This document shows, piece after piece, positions 1 to 4,926 of a stretch of 12,946 nucleotides of DNA; within the stretch, counting starts at the first letter, position 1; each line of letters opens with the position of its first letter. The stretch is from the NCBI GenBank assembly GCA_013205365.1, contig JABMNC010000128.1, positions 1 to 12,946 of the forward strand, given 5' to 3'. The translations under genes and the position numbers were made by a program. Source of the stretch: Cryomorphaceae bacterium. GTDB lineage: Bacteria > Bacteroidota > Bacteroidia > Flavobacteriales > Schleiferiaceae. The notes under the pieces were generated by a model. That model saw only the letters and a list, made by a program, of their open reading frames with translations. It did not search any database and had not been told where the DNA came from.

Positions 1-737
1 CCGAGCTTTACTTTAAGCTGGTACTGCACGAGTTGAATGCAGCGGTGGCGGCTCCGATGCCCGATACGGCGGAATGGACTGCCAACCATAGCGCTGCCTT
101 GACCGAGCACGTTCGGCGATGCACTCGGTACTTTGAGGCCCTCGAAAACTCTTTTGCCGTAATGACCGACGGCCTCAATCGCGAGCAGTTTTTGCGTTTT
201 CGCATGGCGCTTATTCCGGCAAGTGGTTTTCAATCAAGCCAGTACCGCATGATCGAGCTGGCGATGGCCCGGCTCAATGATTTGGTTCACGCCGACCTGC
301 GCAGCGAGTACGCCCAAGAGAACGACCTCTCAAAACTCCTCGAGAATATATACTGGAGGCGCGGTGCCACCCTGGTTGCTACCGGAGAAAAAGCACTTAC
401 CCTCAAGCAATTTGAGGCCAAGTACGATGCGGTTTTTGCCGACAGGGCTCAAAAGCTTCGGGGCCTTACGCTGTCAGACCGGGCAAAAATTTTAGAGCAA
501 AACAAAGAGTTGGGTGACGAGCTGCGCCTCGCCCTGCGCGAGCTCGACCATCAAGTCAACGTTCGATGGCCGATGCAGCACCTAAAGACCGCGGGCAGAT
601 ACCTCGCCAAGCAGCCCAGCGACCTGCGCGCAACCGGCGGAACAAACTGGCCTAAGTACCTGCCTCCAAAGTTTCAGTTGCGCATTGCATTTCCCTTTCT
701 TTGGTCTTCAGAAGAACGGGAGCAATGGGGCCATTGA
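1..737 (+). CDS. kynA: Tryptophan 2,3-dioxygenase family protein (5' end outside window)
   Basis: The frame is open from the first bases (…ELYFKLVLHEL…), so the gene starts left of the window; the TTG at 33 is internal, not the start. 244 residues are visible from position 3. In TDO the enzyme uses heme to open the tryptophan indole ring, giving N-formylkynurenine, in the cytoplasm. What shows the family: the helix ending KLVLHEL, which in TDO follows the distal-pocket His region (not visible here); an FRMALIPASGFQS segment followed by QYR (about 201-245), matching the TDO substrate-binding helix with its Arg; an H in MQHLKTAGRY (about 573-602) at the place of the proximal heme ligand; and a TGGTNW loop (about 633-650) matching the TGG(T/S) substrate-ammonium loop. 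The C-terminus PPKFQLRIAFPFLW is of the type I recall from Bacteroidota members. No other kynurenine-pathway gene is visible. The stop lies 4 bp from the stop of the convergent glycosyltransferase gene. The family call is firm; activity on tryptophan is inferred. Confidence 0.85.
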   Translation, partial: ELYFKLVLHELNAAVAAPMPDTAEWTANHSAALTEHVRRCTRYFEALENSFAVMTDGLNREQFLRFRMALIPASGFQSSQYRMIELAMARLNDLVHADLRSEYAQENDLSKLLENIYWRRGATLVATGEKALTLKQFEAKYDAVFADRAQKLRGLTLSDRAKILEQNKELGDELRLALRELDHQVNVRWPMQHLKTAGRYLAKQPSDLRATGGTNWPKYLPPKFQLRIAFPFLWSSEEREQWGH

Positions 738-741
738 GTGC

Positions 742-1734
742 CTAAAGCGCTCCGCCGCGAGCAACCTTCATTATCTGCTCTACGAGCTCTTCGCTAAAGT
801 CCGGCCATGGGGCCACCTGTGGGGGCGGACTATGGAGCCAGCGAGCTAGATTCAACTTTTGCAGCGAACTCGCCTGCCATGCCCCCATCTGGACCAGGGC
901 TGCAGCGTTGCAGAGTTGTTCGTACTGGCCCTTGATGGGAATCACCGCCAGGCGTTTTTTATGAAAGAGTGCCTCGGTCGGCAGTTCAAAGCCTGCACTG
1001 CAGAGCACGGAATCCGATTCCGCAAAGGCCTGTAAAAACTGTTCGCTGTCGACGGCCTCGATTCTTAAGGATCCCTCTTGACGTGCATGGTCGATTTTGG
1101 CCACAAAGGCTCGCACCGAGACCGGGCAGTCAGCGAAAAAGGCAATCAACTCCTCGATTCCGTATGCGGGCAAGTATACCAGAATTTGATTCTGCGCATT
1201 TTGCGGTAAATCCCTAATTTCTTTGCGGATCAGGGGCGGGTACATGCCCTCTGCAAAACTTTTGGCGTGAAAGCCAATGGCCTGTTCAGACGGAGCAAAA
1301 TGCTTCAGGATGAATTCCCCAATTGGGTTATGCTGCTTGGGCCGCGGTGCCTTCGGGTGGCGCACCCCCGCCTGATGGCTTACCTCGAGAAGTCGTGCGC
1401 CGCGCAGTTTGGCGGCCCATGCCGAAACCGGCTCAAAGTCGCAAACCACGAGGTCGTACTGCTTAATGGGGGCCTTGAAGACGTCGGCCACGAATTGTCC
1501 CCAGCGGTTTTGCCAAAGGGTTTTAAGGTAGCTGAGTCCGCCATGACGGTTGTACTTGAGTGAAATACCCTTTAACGTTTGGGTCGCCTTAATGGGAAGG
1601 TTCACCTGACTCTCGGTCCCCGAAATCCAGACTTCAAGCTCAACTCCCGGCTGGGCGGCAATCAATGGAATCAGGTGTCGCGCACGAGCCACGTGACCAT
1701 TGCCGGTACCCTGCACGGCATACAAAATTTTCAT
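742..1734 (-). CDS. GT-B fold glycosyltransferase (MurG/GT28-like, Glyco_trans_1_3 type)
   Basis: A 330-residue predicted cytoplasmic or membrane-associated glycosyltransferase. The start is ATG at 1734-1732 (MKILYAVQGTGNGHVARA). An in-frame extension up to 1890 exists but is Arg-rich, lies wholly inside the upstream gene and lacks family features, so I reject it. The N-terminal glycine-rich loop GTGNGHVARA (residues 9-18) is typical of GT-B enzymes resembling MurG. A second Rossmann half carries CSAGFELPTEALFHKK and then PIKGQYEQLCNA (about 245-277), matching the nucleotide-sugar donor site of this group (GG/AG…E…P…QxxNA). No signal peptide or TM segment is seen. Its ATG overlaps the TGA of the metallophosphoesterase gene as ATGA, so the two are probably translationally coupled and act in one pathway. 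Donor and acceptor are unknown; a lipid or envelope glycan acceptor is inferred from the LpxH-like partner. The family relates to uncharacterised proteins of the MJ1255/VC2487 type. Confidence 0.82.
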   Translation of the reverse strand: MKILYAVQGTGNGHVARARHLIPLIAAQPGVELEVWISGTESQVNLPIKATQTLKGISLKYNRHGGLSYLKTLWQNRWGQFVADVFKAPIKQYDLVVCDFEPVSAWAAKLRGARLLEVSHQAGVRHPKAPRPKQHNPIGEFILKHFAPSEQAIGFHAKSFAEGMYPPLIRKEIRDLPQNAQNQILVYLPAYGIEELIAFFADCPVSVRAFVAKIDHARQEGSLRIEAVDSEQFLQAFAESDSVLCSAGFELPTEALFHKKRLAVIPIKGQYEQLCNAAALVQMGAWQASSLQKLNLARWLHSPPPQVAPWPDFSEELVEQIMKVARGGAL

Positions 1735-2564
1735 TCGTCGGAATCTGCTTCGTTCAGCAGCAAAGAGAGCAAATGCCGAGCCGAAGCGTCCACTTTTTCG
1801 TCGTCTTCTTCGACTTCGCGGGCGTCCTGATGCTGGTATAGGGTCCAATTTGAACCGTCCCACTCCAGTGCGGTGAGGTTCTCGATCCAATCGCCGGAGT
1901 TGAGGTACTCAATTTGCCGGTCACCCACTGTGATTTTGCGCATTTGGGGCTGGTGAATATGACCGCAAATAACTCGGCCGTAGCCTTTGCGCAGGGCCAT
2001 TTCTGCAGCGGCAAGCTCAAAGTCGCCCACGTACTTCACCGCTTTTTTCACGGAATCCTTGATGGTTTTGCTGAGCGAATATTTTTCGCGCCCCAAGCGC
2101 TCGAGGAGCACGTTGAGCCAGTGGTTCAGCCAGATGAGCAGGTCATAAGAAAATCCACCCAATTTTGCCAACCAACGTGCATTTTGAATGCTCGCATCAA
2201 AAATATCCCCATGAAAAATCCAGGTGCGGACTCCTCCGAAATTAAAAACCATCTTGTTGCGCAGGTGGATCCTTCCGAGGTCCGCGTCGGCAAAGCGCCG
2301 CAGCATTTCGTCGTGGTTGCCCGTGATGTAGTATACCTCGCTACCTTTTTGGGCCATGGTTATTAAGCGCTTTAGAACTTTAAAATGGCTTTTTGGGAAG
2401 TAGGACTTTTTAAAACTCCAAATGTCTATGATGTCGCCGTTGAGGATTAGTACCTCGGGTTCAATGGAATGGAGGTAGGCAAGCAGCTCTCGGGCATGGC
2501 AACCGAAGGTGCCAAGATGCACGTCACTAAGGACAACGGCGGAGACTGGTCGGCGAGAACTCAT
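1731..2564 (-). CDS. LpxH-like calcineurin-fold metallophosphoesterase
   Basis: 277 residues starting at ATG 2564-2562 (MSSRRPVSAVVLSDVHLG). All motifs of the binuclear-metal phosphoesterase fold are intact: DVH (D14, H16), GDIID (D44), GNHD (N83, H84), HGD (H118) and GHIH (H202, H204). The segment about 135-160 is rich in Leu and Trp and amphipathic, and could form a helical lid like the one that binds acyl chains in LpxH. Overall it resembles COG2908, UDP-2,3-diacylglucosamine pyrophosphohydrolase-like, but the SDVHLGTFGCHA opening and the 277-residue length fit the longer LpxH relatives better than classical 240-residue LpxH, so lipid A synthesis is not proven. The C-terminus is acidic (about 249-277, EVEEDDEKVD…NEADSDE). 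It is the first gene of a two-gene operon, overlapping the glycosyltransferase start by 4 bp. No Shine-Dalgarno is visible upstream. A phosphate or diphosphate bond in an envelope lipid precursor is the inferred substrate. Confidence 0.83.
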   Translation of the reverse strand: MSSRRPVSAVVLSDVHLGTFGCHARELLAYLHSIEPEVLILNGDIIDIWSFKKSYFPKSHFKVLKRLITMAQKGSEVYYITGNHDEMLRRFADADLGRIHLRNKMVFNFGGVRTWIFHGDIFDASIQNARWLAKLGGFSYDLLIWLNHWLNVLLERLGREKYSLSKTIKDSVKKAVKYVGDFELAAAEMALRKGYGRVICGHIHQPQMRKITVGDRQIEYLNSGDWIENLTALEWDGSNWTLYQHQDAREVEEDDEKVDASARHLLSLLLNEADSDE

Positions 2565-2675
2565 TAAGTAGCAAAGACATAACAGGTTTGTGACCCCTGT
2601 GTTATCAATATTTAGTAGAAAATCTAGTTATCAACATGGTTTTGCGTTGAAATCAGGACTATTTTAGGCCGCTCT
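2565..2675. promoter_or_regulatory. Divergent intergenic region between phosphoesterase and M23 genes
   Basis: This 111-bp AT-rich spacer must carry promoters for both directions. On the minus strand, TGTCTTTG (2579-2572) is one mismatch from the Bacteroidota -7 box TAnnTTTG and lies 7 nt before the phosphoesterase ATG. On the plus strand, TATTTTAG (2660-2667) is one mismatch away and lies 8 nt before the M23 ATG, with TTTTG at 2640-2644 as a possible but closely spaced -33 element. The middle holds a symmetric repeat element, listed separately. The promoter assignments are weak inference; only the position and the near-matches are seen. Confidence 0.35.
2601..2634. repeat. GTTATCAA direct repeat flanking a small palindrome
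   Basis: GTTATCAA occurs at 2601-2608 and again at 2627-2634, 26 bp apart. Directly before the second copy is an inverted repeat, TAGA-AAA-TCTA (2616-2626). The arrangement looks like a regulator-binding site between the two divergent genes. The cores TTATCAATA (2602-2610) and TTATCAACA (2628-2636) also resemble DnaA boxes (TTATNCACA) with two and one mismatches. Both readings are inference; the repeats themselves are exact. Confidence 0.4.
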
Positions 2676-3944
2676 ATGACTAAAAAACCCTCACCAAAGC
2701 GAAGTTTGCCCATTTGGCTCGCCGCCAGCATCGGCCTGGTGCTCGTTTTAGGGATTTGGTTGCTTGCGCGAGTTATGCCCGCAAGCTTCGCGGCCAACTC
2801 CGCAGAAGGAGAAGAAGTTGATCCTGGATTTTTATTTGGCTATTCCTTGCGCGATTTTGAGGCCCAGCGCTTTGAGGTTGGCGACGGGGAAACCTTTGGC
2901 GGGCTGATGGACCAATGGGGCATTAAAGCCGACCGGGTTGACCAGCTTTTGAGTCTCGGTAAGGATGATTTTAATCCGCGCAAGTGGAGGGCTGGCGACT
3001 CCTACTGGCTGCTTCGGGCTAAGGACAGTACCCGCAGTGCGGCCTTCTTTGTCTATGAGCCCTCCGTGGCAGAATACGTTCTTTTTGGCCTGGGCGACAG
3101 CTTGTTCGTGCGCAAGGTGGAGCGCCCCAAGGTCACCAAAGAACGCATAGTCGGCGGTGAAATTGAAGGGTCACTCTATGCCACGCTGGAGAAGCAGGGG
3201 GTTTCGCCGGCGGTTGCCGTGAAGCTTTCAGAAGTTTATGCCTGGACTATTGACTTCTTTCGAATTCAAGTCGGCGACCGCTTTGAGGTAATTTACGAAG
3301 AGTCCTACGTTGACGACAGCGTATTTGTGGGCACGGGTAAAATTCTGGCAGCCCGATTTTTTCACAACGGCAAGTCCTTTTATGCTTTTCAGTACCAAAA
3401 CAAGGACGCATCGGTCAAGGGCTACTACAACCAAGAAGGCGAGGGCATGAAGCGAATGTTCCTCAAGGCTCCGCTCGAATTTGCCCGCATTACCTCTCGG
3501 TATACCATGAATCGCTTTCACCCTGTGCAAAAGCGTTGGAAGGCGCACCTGGGTACCGACTATGCGGCTCCCTCGGGCACTCCAATCCTTGCTACGGCAA
3601 GCGGAACTGTGGTTGCAGCAGCCTACCAATCTGCCAACGGCAATTATGTGAAAATCAAGCACAGCGGAACCTACACCACGCAATACTTGCACATGAGTCG
3701 AATTGGCGCGCGGATTCGCAACGGCGCCAGGGTCGAGCAGGGCCAGGTCATTGGCTATGTGGGGTCGACGGGCTTGGCCACCGGTCCTCACGTTTGCTAC
3801 CGCTTCTGGAAGAACGGCCGCCAGGTTGATCCCCTGCGCGAGCCAATGCAGCGAGCCGATCCCTTGCCGCGCTCTCATTGGACGGAGTTTGAGCCCGAAA
3901 TGACCGCCCGCAAGGCTGTTCTGGATTCGCTTGCCAAAGAATAG
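2676..3944 (+). CDS. M23 family peptidoglycan metallopeptidase, membrane-anchored, with H-x-C motif
   Basis: 422 residues. A basic N-terminus (KKPSPKR) and a TM helix (about 11-33) predict a signal anchor with the rest in the periplasm. Residues 55-265 form a LysM/OapA-like region (EVGDGETFGGLMDQWG, RAGDSYWLL) and a second linker domain (GSLYATLEKQGVSPAVAVKLSEVYAW, VGDRFEVIYEE), the arrangement seen in MepM/NlpD-type endopeptidases. The catalytic M23 domain (about 270-395) has HLGTD (H291, D295), YLHM (H339) and GPHVC (H372, C374). In LytM-type enzymes the last motif is HxH, with its second His a zinc ligand; here that residue is Cys374 (codon 3795-3797). Cys can bind zinc, so activity is plausible. 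The role inferred is cleavage of peptidoglycan cross-links for growth or division. An unknown membrane protein follows 77 bp downstream with no terminator between. Confidence 0.9.
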   Translation: MTKKPSPKRSLPIWLAASIGLVLVLGIWLLARVMPASFAANSAEGEEVDPGFLFGYSLRDFEAQRFEVGDGETFGGLMDQWGIKADRVDQLLSLGKDDFNPRKWRAGDSYWLLRAKDSTRSAAFFVYEPSVAEYVLFGLGDSLFVRKVERPKVTKERIVGGEIEGSLYATLEKQGVSPAVAVKLSEVYAWTIDFFRIQVGDRFEVIYEESYVDDSVFVGTGKILAARFFHNGKSFYAFQYQNKDASVKGYYNQEGEGMKRMFLKAPLEFARITSRYTMNRFHPVQKRWKAHLGTDYAAPSGTPILATASGTVVAAAYQSANGNYVKIKHSGTYTTQYLHMSRIGARIRNGARVEQGQVIGYVGSTGLATGPHVCYRFWKNGRQVDPLREPMQRADPLPRSHWTEFEPEMTARKAVLDSLAKE

Positions 3945-4021
3945 ACTTCGTCGCGACCCGGGAGGTAAGTCAAGCTCATTGTGTCGTAAATTGCTTTGAA
4001 TAATGAACTTAGAACGCTAAA

Positions 4022-4903
4022 ATGTACTCCAGACTTTCATGGTTTTTTGGTCCTGAATTTCGCTCAGGCCTCGGCAGAATAACCCTTTATGTGGCGATTC
4101 TGAGTTTTTTGGTGCACCTTCTACTCTTTGCCCTAAGTCCATGGATTCCGAGTTTCACAGGCGGATCCCTCTTTTTGCATCCCATTAATGCCATCTACAC
4201 GCCATTCTCGGTTTTGTTGGTCTACGAAGCTTATTTACTGGTCTACTACCTGCGCAGGTCGACCTCCAACTACATCGCCAAGCAGTACGAAATCATAGCC
4301 TTGCTGCTGATACGCGGAATTTTCAAGGATTTGACCCACTTGGATTTACAGATGGGAACCTTCAACGGTGCCGGGAACCTCGAGTTGGTATGGGATTTAG
4401 CCTGCGTAATTGCGGTTTATGCCCTGATTTATTTGTTTTACCGCATCTCGGGACACAACAATACATACCCCGACGAGCCCATGGCTGGAACTTCGGCCTT
4501 GCCCATCCGCCGTTTTATTCAGGCCAAGTACTTGCTCTCTTATGTGCTGCTCGCGGTTCTCGTGGGGCTGGCCGTTACCAGCTTCTGGGATTGGTGGACC
4601 ACCAGCCCAGGACTCACCGGTGCGGTGATTGACCTCAACGCGGTGTTTTTTGATCAATTCTACACGATTTTAATCATGAGTGACGTGCTCATTCTGCTGC
4701 TGTCTTTGCTGTACAGCGACGACTTCCCCACCATAATTCGCAACTCGAGCTTCGTGATTTCGACCATTTTGCTCAAGCTTTCCTTTGCGGCTGCGCCCGG
4801 TTTGTCGCAAATATTTATTACCTGCGGGGTGGCCTTTGGGGTACTCATGCTTTATGTGACCAACGCATACTACCGCCTCGAACTCGACCAAAAAGCGTCC
4901 TAG
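4022..4903 (+). CDS. Conserved polytopic membrane protein of unknown function
   Basis: 293 residues starting at ATG 4022. I see about seven or eight hydrophobic helices: roughly residues 20-40, 58-78, 88-104, 121-141, 170-189, 212-231, 241-257 and 262-281. Between the second and third is a charged loop, LRRSTSNYIAKQYEII, and after the third IFKDLTHLDL; these are the most conserved-looking parts and might face the cytoplasm. Another loop, HNNTYPDEPMAGTS (about 145-158), is soluble. No transporter, kinase or protease motif is recognised. It lies 77 bp downstream of the M23 gene on the same strand with no terminator between, so co-transcription is possible. In the gap, TTGCTTTG (3991-3998) is one mismatch from a -7 box, but no good -33 element is at the right distance. 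The last codons (AAA GCG TCC TAG) form one arm of the downstream terminator hairpin. Function unknown. Confidence 0.8.
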   Translation: MYSRLSWFFGPEFRSGLGRITLYVAILSFLVHLLLFALSPWIPSFTGGSLFLHPINAIYTPFSVLLVYEAYLLVYYLRRSTSNYIAKQYEIIALLLIRGIFKDLTHLDLQMGTFNGAGNLELVWDLACVIAVYALIYLFYRISGHNNTYPDEPMAGTSALPIRRFIQAKYLLSYVLLAVLVGLAVTSFWDWWTTSPGLTGAVIDLNAVFFDQFYTILIMSDVLILLLSLLYSDDFPTIIRNSSFVISTILLKLSFAAAPGLSQIFITCGVAFGVLMLYVTNAYYRLELDQKAS

Positions 4904-4917
4904 GCTTCGCTTTTTTT
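4890..4917. terminator. Bidirectional hairpin terminator between membrane gene and leuS
   Basis: AAAAAGCG (4890-4897) pairs perfectly with CGCTTTTT (4908-4915) across a 10-nt loop containing the palindrome CCTAGG. Seven T residues (4911-4917) follow on the plus strand. Read on the minus strand, the same stem ends in TTTTT, so it can also end the leuS transcript, whose stop is at 4929-4927. The plus-strand left arm lies inside the last codons of the membrane-protein gene. Only three stem pairs are G-C, so the strength is uncertain. Confidence 0.7.
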
Positions 4918-4926
4918 GCGCGGATT

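Noticed and set aside
724..735. AATGGGGCCATT palindrome at the kynA end as a terminator
   Set aside because: The loop would be too tight, the stem is short and no T run follows; it also lies in the last codons of the gene.
1735..1890. 52-residue N-terminal extension of the glycosyltransferase frame
   Set aside because: It lies entirely inside the phosphoesterase gene, is Arg-rich low-complexity shadow sequence, and the conserved MKILYAVQGTGNGH start coincides with an ATGA coupling site.
2602..2636. DnaA-box-like sequences as a replication origin
   Set aside because: Only two imperfect boxes, no AT-rich unwinding element beyond a normal spacer, and no dnaA, dnaN or origin-type gene neighbours.
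3228..3878. 216-residue open frame antisense to the M23 gene
   Set aside because: It overlaps the conserved M23 domain completely, has no recognisable domain, signal or promoter, and is expected as a shadow frame in GC-rich coding sequence.
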